DNA of 14,020 nucleotides from Chromatiales bacterium (GCA_026999335.1 JALTPW010000130.1:1-14020), one strand, 5' to 3'. Positions 1 through 7,687 are shown, counted from the stretch's first letter. Notes: a model not told the origin generated them from the sequence alone. A program made the numbers and translations.

Positions 1-12
1 CTTGTTTGCTGC

Positions 13-18
13 TATAAT
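13..18 (+). promoter_or_regulatory. -10 box of a probable sigma-70 promoter
   Basis: A perfect TATAAT hexamer lies about 87 bases upstream of the HpnD-like start codon. Its -35 box would fall before the first base of the window, so the promoter cannot be confirmed. It is the best promoter candidate for the first two plus-strand genes. Confidence 0.45.
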
Positions 19-104
19 AGCGCCGCAATCCACTCACCACTATCTGCCGCCCATTATTTCTTCCCCTCTTCCCCTATTTTTCCCCCACGCGCAGACAAAG
101 ACCC

Positions 105-938
105 ATGACCCCTGACGATTACTGCCAGGAAAAAGCCGCCCCCAGTGGTTCCAGTCTCTATTACAGCCTGCTGTATCAAGCGCCGGAGCAGCGCCGGGCC
201 ATCATCGCCGTGCATGCCTTCGGACGGGAAGTCGGAGCGGTCGTGGACGACTGTCACGATGACGACATCGCCCTGCAAACACTGCACTGGTGGCGCACGG
301 AAATCGCCCGCGCCTATGCGGGCAACGCCACGCACCCGGTGTGCCAGGCCTTGCAGCCGGCGCTAGCGGCATTTGAGCTGCCACAGGTGCAACTTCTGCA
401 CATCATCGAGGGCCACGAACGGGATCTGCGGCAAGCGGCCTACACCTCTTTCGCCGAACTGGAGATTTATTGCCAGCACGTTGCGGGAGCCCTGCAGCAG
501 CTAACAGCGAAAATCTGCGGCTTCCAGCAGCCCGAAACGCTCAACTATGCCCGCAAGCTGGGCACCGCCATTCAGCTCAGTCATATTTTGCGCAATCGCA
601 ATAGGGATACCCGGCGAGGGAAAATCTATCCGCCCCGGGATGAGATATCGCAAAAAGACTTCATTCAGGCACGCTACGGCGATAACATGCAAAGCCTGCT
701 GGCAGCACACATTGCCCGTATCGACGATTATTTCGAGCAGGCCCTGAACCTGCTGCCGGCACAGGATCGCGCCGCACAGCGATACAGCCTGATCCTGTGC
801 GCAATTCATCGCGCTATGCTGAAGAAATTGCAAAAAAAATTACAGGAAAGACGGTGGACAAATAAGCTCCATACATTGAACGAACAGATTTCACTCAGCC
901 CGCTGCACAAACTATGGATTGCCTGGCGCACTCGATAG
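105..938 (+). CDS. HpnD-like squalene/phytoene synthase family protein with degenerate DxxxD motifs
   Basis: A 277-residue protein matching the trans-isoprenyl diphosphate synthase fold along its whole length. It opens with MTPDDYCQEKAAPSGSS and ends with LHKLWIAWRTR, both typical of HpnD. HpnD makes presqualene diphosphate from two farnesyl diphosphates in hopanoid/squalene synthesis. The family's two Mg-binding motifs are altered. The usual REVDDVVDE is REVGAVVDD (residues 41-49), so the first Asp of motif 1 is Gly44. The usual NIIRDVGED is HILRNRNRD (160-168), so the first Asp of motif 2 is Asn164 and its Glu is Arg167. RRGKIYPP (170-177) is kept. The segment after it is a few residues shorter than I expect for HpnD. 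The frame is intact, with no strong Shine-Dalgarno before the ATG. No hopanoid or carotenoid gene lies nearby. It may be a non-catalytic paralogue, as proposed for eukaryotic NDUFAF6, or have altered chemistry. Family assignment is firm; activity is doubtful. Confidence 0.88.
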   Translation: MTPDDYCQEKAAPSGSSLYYSLLYQAPEQRRAIIAVHAFGREVGAVVDDCHDDDIALQTLHWWRTEIARAYAGNATHPVCQALQPALAAFELPQVQLLHIIEGHERDLRQAAYTSFAELEIYCQHVAGALQQLTAKICGFQQPETLNYARKLGTAIQLSHILRNRNRDTRRGKIYPPRDEISQKDFIQARYGDNMQSLLAAHIARIDDYFEQALNLLPAQDRAAQRYSLILCAIHRAMLKKLQKKLQERRWTNKLHTLNEQISLSPLHKLWIAWRTR

Positions 939-985
939 CCGACAAACAGCCGGGCATTCCCAAAACCAAGGCGGAAAGCAACACC

Positions 986-1723
986 ATGAAAGACGACCAA
1001 CCCCAGTCTGATTTACTCAAAGAGCGCATCATCCTCGTCACCGGCGCCGCTGGCGCCATCGGCAGCGCCGCCGCCAAGGCCTTTGCGGCCCATGGCGCCA
1101 CCGTGGCACTGCTGGACAACCGTCAGGTAAAAACAGAAAAGATTTACGACGCCATTGTCAAGGCCGGGCACCCCCGTCCAGCCATCTGTCCGCTGGATCT
1201 GGAAAAGGCCTCACCCAAACACTACGTCAAGATCGCGGACATGCTGCACGATGAATTCGGGCGACTGGACGGCATCCTGCATGCCGCGGGCATGCTGGGT
1301 ACGCTCACGCCCCTCGACCACTACGACCTCACCCTGTGGTCACGGGTGATGCAGGTCAATCTCAACGCCGCTTACCTGATGACGCGCGCCTGCCTGGATC
1401 TGCTGCGCAAATCCGACGACGCCTCGATCATCTTCAACTCCACCCGCGAAGGCCGGCAGGGCAAGGCCTACTGGGGCGCCTACGGCATCAGTCACGCGGC
1501 CGTCGAAAACATGATGGAAATCTTCGCCGATGAACTGGAGGGCTGCACCAATATCCGCGCTAACAGCATCGACCCAGGCCCGGTGCGCGGCCGTCTGCGC
1601 GCCCTCTCCTTCCCCGGCGAAGATCCCAATACCATCCCCGAAGCCGACACCATCATGGCCGACTACCTATACCTGATGGGCCCGGACAGCAAGGGCGTCA
1701 GCGGGCAACGCTTCAGTGTCTGA
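986..1723 (+). CDS. YciK-like short-chain dehydrogenase/reductase with altered catalytic residues
   Basis: A 245-residue SDR Rossmann protein, closest in my recollection to E. coli YciK: ERIILVTGAAGAIG near the start, LDGILHAAGMLG, VMQVNLNAAY, GRQGKAYWGAYG and a C-terminal YLYLMGPDS. The cofactor-binding glycine motif is TGAAGAIG (19-26). The active site departs from the classical Asn-Ser-Tyr-Lys tetrad. Asn125 and Tyr166 are present, but the Lys four residues after Tyr is His170. The position 13 before Tyr is Thr153, with Ser152 next to it. NAG is AAG (100-102). I chose ATG 986 because GGAAAG (973-978) sits seven bases before it. The longer frame from 914 would begin inside the preceding gene. 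It follows the HpnD-like gene by 47 bases on the same strand, so co-transcription is likely. The physiological substrate of YciK proteins is not settled, and dehydrogenase activity here is uncertain. Confidence 0.9.
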   Translation: MKDDQPQSDLLKERIILVTGAAGAIGSAAAKAFAAHGATVALLDNRQVKTEKIYDAIVKAGHPRPAICPLDLEKASPKHYVKIADMLHDEFGRLDGILHAAGMLGTLTPLDHYDLTLWSRVMQVNLNAAYLMTRACLDLLRKSDDASIIFNSTREGRQGKAYWGAYGISHAAVENMMEIFADELEGCTNIRANSIDPGPVRGRLRALSFPGEDPNTIPEADTIMADYLYLMGPDSKGVSGQRFSV

Positions 1724-1815
1724 ATGAGTGGGCCCGGGTGTGCAAACGCACATACCGAAAAAACAGGAGGGGTGCGGCCAAGCCAGGTTGCGCGAGTGAC
1801 GACAAGCCAGGATAT

Positions 1816-4602
1816 TCACCAACCCAGAGTAAAGTAGAAGGTCGCCCCCTTGCCCTCTTCGGCCTCTGCCCAGACCCGGCCACCATGCCGGTTGACGATC
1901 CGTTGCACGGTGGCCAAGCCGATGCCGGAGCCCTCGAATTCACTGCCGGAATGCAGACGCTGGAAGGCCGCAAAGACTTTGTTGACATATTTCATGTTAA
2001 AACCCACACCATTGTCTCTGACAAAAAAGACCTGTCCGTTGTCCTGACGTATGCAACCGAACTCAATGCGCGAATGATCCTTTTTGCTGGTGTATTTCCA
2101 GGCATTGCCCAGCAGATTGTCGAGCAGCACGCCCAGCAGACGATGGTCGCCTTCCACTACCCTATTCGGCTCCACACTGACCAAAACCTCACGCCCGGGT
2201 GAGGATTCCTGCAATTGCCGGATGACGCTGTTTGCCAGCGAACTCAGATCGACGGGCTGGCAGGCGAATTCGCCACGCGTCACCTGCGAGAGTTGCAGCA
2301 TGTCGTCAATCAGCATCCCCATACGCTGGGTGCCGGCCCGCACACGCTGCAGGTAACTCGCGGCGGTTTCATCGAGCCGTTCACCATAGTCCTCCAACAG
2401 GGCCAGTGAAAAGCCGTCGATGGCGCGCAGCGGGGCACGCAGGTCATGGGATACGGAATAGGCAAAGGATTCCAGTTCCTCATTGCTGGTACGCAATTCG
2501 ACGGTGCGCTGCTGTACCTCGCGTTCCAGCTGATCACGCTGATGACGAATCGCCTGTTCGGCCGCCTGTCGCTCCAGCTCAGCGGCGGCACGGGCGGCGA
2601 ACATCTCCAGGATGGGCTGCAAGGCCTGACTGTCTTCCAGGGGCTTGTCATCGACGATACCCATGATGCCGATGGTACGCCCTGCGCCATCCAGCAGCGG
2701 GGTACCGATAAAGCTTTCAGCACGGGTGGTGGTGGCCAGGCTGCAACAGTCATCGCCAAACTGTGTACCCAGATGCGCTTTGATGGTGAACACGCTACCC
2801 TGCTCGATGGCCTTGCTACAGGGGGAGTCGCTCAACCGGCAAGCGTCCTCGCCCTTACTTTCCAAGCCTGCCCGGATCCAGACCGCGAGATTTTCGACCA
2901 CCTCTGGCTGGTCGGGCAAAAAACGGCACAGGAAGGCCTTGCGGGCATTGAACAGGGTTGCCACTCCCTGCGCCAGGCGCTGAAAAAACGCCTCTCCCGC
3001 CCCCGCCGCCGCCAGCTCACCCAGCGCTTCCTCGATGCGTTTGTGCTGGGTGATATCGGTAATGGTACCCACATAACCGGCAGTGTTTTCTGTGGCGTCC
3101 CGCTCGGCCGTGGCCTGGGCCAGCACCCAGGTGATTCTTCCCTGGCTACCGTCGGCTGCAGCCGGTCGTTGCAGGCGGCACTCAGTATAAAAAGGGGCTT
3201 GCGTGCGCACGGCATGTGACCATTCCTGAAATACCCGTTCGCGGTCATCGGCATGGATGACCTTCACCCAGTCCTCACCCAAAACCTGTGACTCCGTTAT
3301 GCCGGCCATTTCCAACCAGCGTTCATTGACGTAGATACACAGCCCCTGCGCATCGCTGCGATAAATGCCTACCGGTGAAATCTTCGCCAGGATATGAAAA
3401 CGCTGCTCGTTTTCCCGCGCTGTCATTTCCGCGCGTTTGTACTCGCTGATATCCTGCACGGTGCCCATGGAGCGCAGAGGTTTTCCGTCTACATCGAACT
3501 CCGTTTCACAACGCTCCTGGACGTACTTCACCCGACCGTCTTTCATCTGCAGGCGGTGCTCGATTTCGTAAGGGAGACGGTTCTCCAGTGAGTACAAATA
3601 AGCGGCATTGACCCGCTCGCGATCATCGGGATGAATGGCATCGAGGAAGGCATCGTAGGAGGCACCGAACTGCTGCGGATCAATCTCGAAGATACGGAAT
3701 ATCTCGTCCGACCAATACAGCTCGTTACTGCTCAGATCCAGCTGCCAGCTACCCAGATGGGCGATGCGCTGAGCCTCGGACAGGCGCGCCTTGCTCTCGC
3801 GTAGATTAAGCAGCGTCTGCTCTCTCTCCGAGACATCCTCATGCATGAGAATGACCTCTTGCACCGAGCCACTTTCATCCTTGATGGGATAGATGAAGGC
3901 TCGCACGCAGAAACGGCTCGCAGGCGCACCAATCGCCTGCGTCTCCGTGGAGTCATAGGTGATGGGGGGGATTTCGGTGGCTTCACCGGCAAACCCCTTT
4001 TTGATATAGGGTATGACGCCCTTGTGGATCAATTGTGGGTCTTGGAGGATATTGTAGTCTTCCAGTGCTTCAAAACTGAGCCCCGTGAGCTTTTCCCAGG
4101 CCGGATTGACCGCCAGGGTGCGGCCATTGGACGACAGCATCTGAATACTGAAGGGCGACTGCTCGACCAGATCCCGAAAGCGTCTCTCGCTGTTTTGCAG
4201 GTTTTCCCGGGCTCGCTGGTGCTCCGTCTGATCAAGAACGAAGGCGATGAAAACAGGGGGAATGGCATCGCTGGCCAACTGCAGGCGCACTTCCACCGGA
4301 TAGCAGCTGCCATCCTTACGCTGGTGGCGGGTCTCGAACACCAGCAGATTTTTTTCACCGGTTCGCAATGAGCGGATCAACTGGCCGAATGCCTCTTCAC
4401 TCAGATCCGGCTTGAGATCCTTGGCGGTGAGTAAGTACATCTCCTCCATGCTGTAGCCCAGGTTTGCCAGCGCGCCCCGTGAAACCTGGATAAACTTCAG
4501 CGTAGCGGCGTCAAAGACATAGATTTCCTCAAAGGAATCCGTGAGGATTCTCTGCAGCAGAGAATCTGCGTCGAGCACCCTGGTTTGCGTCGAATCGTCC
4601 AT
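1816..4602 (-). CDS. PAS/GAF hybrid-input sensor histidine kinase
   Basis: A 928-residue kinase with no transmembrane segment or signal peptide, so probably cytoplasmic. Approximate domain order: PAS 15-130, PAS 138-265, PAS of the PAS_3 type 280-390 (WSDEIFRIFEIDP), PAS 398-522, GAF 530-680, a charged coiled coil 675-712, HisKA with SVSHDLRAPLRAIDGF and phospho-acceptor His719, then HATPase_c. The kinase motifs are complete: N box DNLLGNAWKYT (828-838), G1 DNGVGF (863-868), G2 GSGIGLA (891-897). The kinase core resembles those of bacterial phytochromes and their PAS relatives, but the GAF domain shows no obvious bilin motif. AAGGGAG (4612-4618) precedes the ATG by nine bases. No response regulator is adjacent and there is no receiver domain, so it is an orphan kinase in this window. 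It converges on the SDR with a 92-base gap. The signal it senses cannot be read from the sequence. Confidence 0.95.
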   Translation of the reverse strand: MDDSTQTRVLDADSLLQRILTDSFEEIYVFDAATLKFIQVSRGALANLGYSMEEMYLLTAKDLKPDLSEEAFGQLIRSLRTGEKNLLVFETRHQRKDGSCYPVEVRLQLASDAIPPVFIAFVLDQTEHQRARENLQNSERRFRDLVEQSPFSIQMLSSNGRTLAVNPAWEKLTGLSFEALEDYNILQDPQLIHKGVIPYIKKGFAGEATEIPPITYDSTETQAIGAPASRFCVRAFIYPIKDESGSVQEVILMHEDVSEREQTLLNLRESKARLSEAQRIAHLGSWQLDLSSNELYWSDEIFRIFEIDPQQFGASYDAFLDAIHPDDRERVNAAYLYSLENRLPYEIEHRLQMKDGRVKYVQERCETEFDVDGKPLRSMGTVQDISEYKRAEMTARENEQRFHILAKISPVGIYRSDAQGLCIYVNERWLEMAGITESQVLGEDWVKVIHADDRERVFQEWSHAVRTQAPFYTECRLQRPAAADGSQGRITWVLAQATAERDATENTAGYVGTITDITQHKRIEEALGELAAAGAGEAFFQRLAQGVATLFNARKAFLCRFLPDQPEVVENLAVWIRAGLESKGEDACRLSDSPCSKAIEQGSVFTIKAHLGTQFGDDCCSLATTTRAESFIGTPLLDGAGRTIGIMGIVDDKPLEDSQALQPILEMFAARAAAELERQAAEQAIRHQRDQLEREVQQRTVELRTSNEELESFAYSVSHDLRAPLRAIDGFSLALLEDYGERLDETAASYLQRVRAGTQRMGMLIDDMLQLSQVTRGEFACQPVDLSSLANSVIRQLQESSPGREVLVSVEPNRVVEGDHRLLGVLLDNLLGNAWKYTSKKDHSRIEFGCIRQDNGQVFFVRDNGVGFNMKYVNKVFAAFQRLHSGSEFEGSGIGLATVQRIVNRHGGRVWAEAEEGKGATFYFTLGW

Positions 4603-4646
4603 TATCCATCACTCCCTTGAGGCCGCTTCCGGGCGGTCACCGATGC

Positions 4647-4675
4647 AAAATTACCGATGGCTAAATCAGCGGTAA
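4647..4675 (-). terminator. Weak hairpin with T-run after the phosphorylase gene
   Basis: On the minus strand TTACCG and CGGTAA can pair across a 13-base loop, followed directly by TTTT. It starts 24 bases after the phosphorylase stop codon, where a terminator for the purine-salvage cluster would be expected. The stem is only six pairs and AT-rich, so this is a weak candidate. Confidence 0.25.
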
Positions 4676-4699
4676 ATCTCACGAATCCATTCGGCGATA

Positions 4700-5428
4700 T
4701 TACAAGGCCTCTAAAATCCGTCCGAGATCCACCATGCCATCCTTGAGGTTGGCTTCAATCTCGGCCATGCTGATCTCGCCTTCGGCCTTGCCGGCGGCCC
4801 AATTGGCCACCACCGCACAACAGGTGTAGCAGAGCGCCAACTCGCGAGCCAGCGCCGCCTCGGGCATGCCGGTCATGCCCACCAGGTCACAGCCATCGCG
4901 CTGCATACGCTGGATCTCGGCACGGCTCTCCAGGCGTGGCCCCTGAGTGGCGCCATAGGTGCCGCCATCGACCATGTCGACAGCGGCACGCGCCGCCGCC
5001 TGCAACAGGCGCTGACGCAGCGTCTCGCAATAGGGCTCGGTAAAATCGATGTGGGTGACGTGATCCAGGTCGTCCTCGAAAAAGGTGCTGTTCCGGCCCC
5101 AGGTGTAATCGATGATCTGATCGGGCACCGCCAGCACCCCCGGCCCCATGGCCGCAGTAATTCCGCCAACGGCGGCAACGGCGATGACCTCGCGGGCACC
5201 GAGTGCGTGCAAGGCCCAGATATTGGCGCGATAATTGACCCGGTGCGGCGGCAGGTGGTGGTCATAGCCATGGCGTGGCAGGAACAACACCTCCTGGCCG
5301 CACAACGTGCCTCGGGTGATGGGGCCGGAAGGCTCGCCAAAGGGCGTGTGCACGTTTTCCTGCGCAAGAACCTGCAACAACTCGGGCGAAGCCAGACCGG
5401 TGCCGCCGATAATGGCCAGTTGTGTCAT
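4700..5428 (-). CDS. S-methyl-5'-thioinosine phosphorylase
   Basis: A 242-residue member of the PNP/MTAP nucleoside phosphorylase family. Expected reaction: methylthioinosine plus phosphate gives hypoxanthine plus methylthioribose-1-phosphate, in the cytosol. Visible motifs are the phosphate-binding IIGGTG (6-11), PRHG (51-54), PPHRVNYRAN (60-69), TQGPRLES (161-168) and VGMTGMPEA (183-191). At the base-recognition loop it has ANWAAGKAEG (208-217) with Asn209. Methyladenosine-specific MTAP enzymes carry Asp residues in this loop, while the thioinosine enzyme of Pseudomonas aeruginosa (PA3004) has NPAAGKSAG. That favours a 6-oxopurine substrate. The length equals that of PA3004. AGGA (5436-5439) sits seven bases before the ATG and overlaps the end of hpt, so the two genes are tightly linked. 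Its product hypoxanthine is the substrate of Hpt. The methylthioadenosine deaminase needed upstream is not in the window. Confidence 0.92.
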   Translation of the reverse strand: MTQLAIIGGTGLASPELLQVLAQENVHTPFGEPSGPITRGTLCGQEVLFLPRHGYDHHLPPHRVNYRANIWALHALGAREVIAVAAVGGITAAMGPGVLAVPDQIIDYTWGRNSTFFEDDLDHVTHIDFTEPYCETLRQRLLQAAARAAVDMVDGGTYGATQGPRLESRAEIQRMQRDGCDLVGMTGMPEAALARELALCYTCCAVVANWAAGKAEGEISMAEIEANLKDGMVDLGRILEAL

Positions 5429-5437
5429 TGCGATGTC

Positions 5438-6004
5438 CTATAAACCTTTTACTGCAAAAATGCCCGGCGCGTTGCGTAGGTAACCCTTGTAGTCCATACC
5501 GTAGCCGAACACATAGCGATCCTCAACGACCAGCCCGACGTAATCGGCCTCGATGCCTTGCTTGCGCGTGTGGCGTTTTTCCACCAGGGCGACACTCTCC
5601 ACGCTGGCGGCGCCCCGTGTACGACAGTGTTCGACAATGGCCGCCAGGGTATAACCCTCGTCGAGAATATCGTCAACGACAATCACCGCGCGACCTTGCA
5701 GCGTGTGCCCGGGTTCACGCAGCCAGTGCAGCTCACCGCCGCAGGTTTCACCACGATAGCGAGTGGCATGCAGGTAATCGCTCTGCAGTGGAAAGTCCAT
5801 GCGTTGCAACAGACCTGCGCTAGCGATCAGGCCACCGTTCATGACACACAGCAGCAGCGGATTGCGGTTTTCGTAGCCTGTCGTGATCTCGGCTGACAGC
5901 CGATCCAGAGCCGCTTCCACCTGTTCAGCAGTGAACAGGCAGTCGGCCTCGCTGCGCACCCGGCGGATCTCCGCCAGCAATTCTTCGGTATCGGAAGCTG
6001 TCAT
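5438..6004 (-). CDS. hpt: Hypoxanthine-guanine phosphoribosyltransferase
   Basis: A 188-residue type I phosphoribosyltransferase that converts hypoxanthine or guanine plus PRPP to IMP or GMP. The PRPP-binding motif VIVVDDILDEGYT lies at 107-119. CVMNGGLI (53-60), YLHATRYR (77-84), DRYVFGYGMDYKGY (162-175) and the C-terminal GIFAVKGL are typical of gammaproteobacterial Hpt. I place the start at ATG 6004, which gives the family length and begins like its homologues. A TTG at 6040 would add 12 residues and overlap the stop of the DsrE gene; coupled initiation there is possible but less likely. The ribosome-binding site at 6004 is weak (CCGAGAA). Nine bases separate its stop from the phosphorylase start, consistent with one operon in which the phosphorylase supplies hypoxanthine. 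Confidence 0.94.
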   Translation of the reverse strand: MTASDTEELLAEIRRVRSEADCLFTAEQVEAALDRLSAEITTGYENRNPLLLCVMNGGLIASAGLLQRMDFPLQSDYLHATRYRGETCGGELHWLREPGHTLQGRAVIVVDDILDEGYTLAAIVEHCRTRGAASVESVALVEKRHTRKQGIEADYVGLVVEDRYVFGYGMDYKGYLRNAPGIFAVKGL

Positions 6005-6036
6005 TGTTCTCGGTAAGAATTCAGTGGGTGAAAAAT

Positions 6037-6405
6037 TCAATAGGTAAACGTAACGGTGTCTTCATCCATGGCTTCGCTGATGATATAGGCCGCGCCCACG
6101 ATCTCAGCGATTTCCGGGATCTGTTCATCACCCCACATCTCCAAATTTGAGGTACAGACTTTCAGTTTGACGCCAGCCTCGACGGCAGCGCGAATCAGAT
6201 CCAGCACTGACTTATCGTTGCCCTGCTGAAAGTGCAGGGCCTCGGCAACACCGGGCATGGCCAGCTCGCCGGCACGCCCGGTAAAGAGCATCTCCACATC
6301 GTATTCCATGGCCGCCGCAACACTGGCCTGAAGAAAGGGAGTGCCCAGTTCAGAAGGGTTTGACAGATCCGTATTCATCAATATTATCAGCAATTTATCG
6401 GGCAT
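6037..6405 (-). CDS. DsrE-family protein
   Basis: A 122-residue protein resembling the DsrE/DsrF-like family: an N-terminal beta strand KLLIILMNTD, a central amphipathic region with VEMLFTGRAG, and the conserved segment VKLKVCTSNLEMWG (79-92) with one cysteine, Cys84. In characterised relatives (DsrE, TusD, DsrE2 types) a cysteine in such a position carries persulfide during sulfur transfer. Others in the family have no known role. There is no membrane segment. I chose ATG 6405 because AAAGGA (6412-6417) is six bases upstream; the TTG at 6411 is too close to that site. It is the first gene of a same-strand cluster with hpt, 32 bases from hpt's ATG. Its job in a purine/methylthio salvage cluster is unknown. 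The family call is good; a sulfur-relay role is inference. Confidence 0.85.
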   Translation of the reverse strand: MPDKLLIILMNTDLSNPSELGTPFLQASVAAAMEYDVEMLFTGRAGELAMPGVAEALHFQQGNDKSVLDLIRAAVEAGVKLKVCTSNLEMWGDEQIPEIAEIVGAAYIISEAMDEDTVTFTY

Positions 6406-6511
6406 ATCCAATCCTTTTTCATCATTCGGAATACGTGATCAACCCCACCGTAAAAGCAGCGCCACAGGCTGCGACTCTGGCTGGCAGGTAGCCACGGCTC
6501 GTAGGGTATGA

Positions 6512-7591
6512 CTATTCCGCCGATTTCACGGTCACGCCGTCCGGCAGGTGGACAGTGGATGTCGGGAAGGCCGTCTCCGCGCCGTGTCGTACAATGATAT
6601 CGGCGATCTTCAGCAGCACGTCCTGCTTGATTCCGTGGAACTCGACCCAGTTGGTGGTCTTGGTAAAGGTATAGACGAAGAAATCCACCGACGACGGCGC
6701 AAAGCTGACAAAATTCACCATCAGGGTCTGTTGCGTGTCGATGGCCGGGTGCGCCTTCAGCATGGCCTCCACATCGCGCACGATGTCGGCCATGCGGGTG
6801 ATATCGTCATAGCGAATACCGATAGTTTCATAGATGCGCCGATTGGTCATGCGCGAAGGGTTTTCCACCGCGATGGTGGCGAAGATGGAATTGGGAATAT
6901 ACAGCGGACGTTTGTCGAAGGTACGAATGCACGTCTGCCGCCAACCGATCTGTTCCACCGTGCCTTCGATTTCCCGATCCGGTGAACGGATCCAGTCGCC
7001 CACGGAAAAGGGCCGGTCGAGGTAAATGATCAGGCCGCCGAAGAAATTGGCCAGCAGGTCGCGCGCGGCGAAACCCACCGCAATGCCACCCACGCCGCCG
7101 AAGGCCAGTACACCGGCGATACTGAAACCGAGAGTCTGCAGGATGACCAGCGCGGCCGTAATCATCACCGACAGACGCAGCAGTTTGGCGATGGCGTCCA
7201 GGGTAGTGACATCCACCGGCTCGTCACGCACCTTGCGCAGCTCGATGATATTGACCTCGACCTGGCGAACAAAGCGCACCAGGAACCAGGCCAGAAGACT
7301 GATCACCGCCACCTCGCGCATCGGCTCGATGAGTTCGAACACGGTGGCCGTGGTCTGCCGGGCCGTCAGCTCGGCGGCGTAGCTCAGACCCAGCACCCAG
7401 ATCAGAAGACTGAGCGGGCGTCGGGTGGCCGCCAGCAGCGCATCGTCCCAGGGGTTAGCCGTCTTTTGCAGACGCTTCTCCAGGCGACTGAGAATGCGGC
7501 GCTGGAGAAAGTCCGCGAGCAGTACCAGAAATACAATCAGGAAAATCTCACCGATCCACTGGTTCTCACCCTGAAAAATACTCAGCTCCAT
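6512..7591 (-). CDS. MscS-family mechanosensitive ion channel
   Basis: A 359-residue membrane protein that would release solutes when membrane tension rises. Hydrophobic stretches lie near 12-29, 58-74, 93-108 and 136-155, followed by the Gly/Ala-rich pore helix GVLAFGGVGGIAVGFAAR (160-177). Next come the MscS signature LLANFFGGLIIYLDRPFSVGDWI (179-201), a beta domain with GWRQTCIRTFDKRPLYIPN (216-234) and a C-terminal alpha/beta vestibule. The extra N-terminal helices compared with E. coli MscS (286 residues) suggest a YnaI/YbdG-like medium-sized channel. The open frame extends to 7717, but that 42-residue extension is not hydrophobic, overlaps the tandem repeats and lacks family resemblance. 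ATG 7591, which opens MELSIFQGENQWIGE, is preferred. It is divergent from ubiT, and the upstream end of the DsrE-hpt cluster lies about 107 bases downstream of it. Confidence 0.94.
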   Translation of the reverse strand: MELSIFQGENQWIGEIFLIVFLVLLADFLQRRILSRLEKRLQKTANPWDDALLAATRRPLSLLIWVLGLSYAAELTARQTTATVFELIEPMREVAVISLLAWFLVRFVRQVEVNIIELRKVRDEPVDVTTLDAIAKLLRLSVMITAALVILQTLGFSIAGVLAFGGVGGIAVGFAARDLLANFFGGLIIYLDRPFSVGDWIRSPDREIEGTVEQIGWRQTCIRTFDKRPLYIPNSIFATIAVENPSRMTNRRIYETIGIRYDDITRMADIVRDVEAMLKAHPAIDTQQTLMVNFVSFAPSSVDFFVYTFTKTTNWVEFHGIKQDVLLKIADIIVRHGAETAFPTSTVHLPDGVTVKSAE

Positions 7592-7651
7592 TGCCTGTCT
7601 CACGCTGCGGAAGGGATGCCATGATAGCGAACAATCGATCTGCAATACTAT

Positions 7652-7687
7652 AGTTGGCGACCCAGTTAGCAACCCAGTTGGCGACCC
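7652..7687. repeat. Three tandem 12-bp repeats between mscS-like gene and ubiT
   Basis: AGTTGGCGACCC (7652-7663), AGTTAGCAACCC (7664-7675) and AGTTGGCGACCC (7676-7687) follow each other with no gap. Copies 1 and 3 are identical and copy 2 differs at two positions. The third copy contains the TTGGCG used as the likely -35 box of ubiT. The array could be a protein-binding site or a slippage-generated repeat. Confidence 0.85.

Noticed and set aside
914..985. Longer start for the SDR at ATG 914
   Set aside because: It would begin inside the HpnD-like gene and add residues with no SDR resemblance. ATG 986 has a good ribosome-binding site and gives the YciK-like N-terminus.
1739..1752. TGTGC-AAAC-GCACA hairpin as a terminator between the convergent SDR and kinase genes
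   Set aside because: Only five pairs and no T-run after it on the plus strand. On the minus strand the T-run precedes the hairpin.
2446..3219. 257-codon plus-strand frame inside the kinase gene
   Set aside because: Antisense shadow of a fully conserved PAS/GAF/kinase coding sequence; its translation resembles no family.
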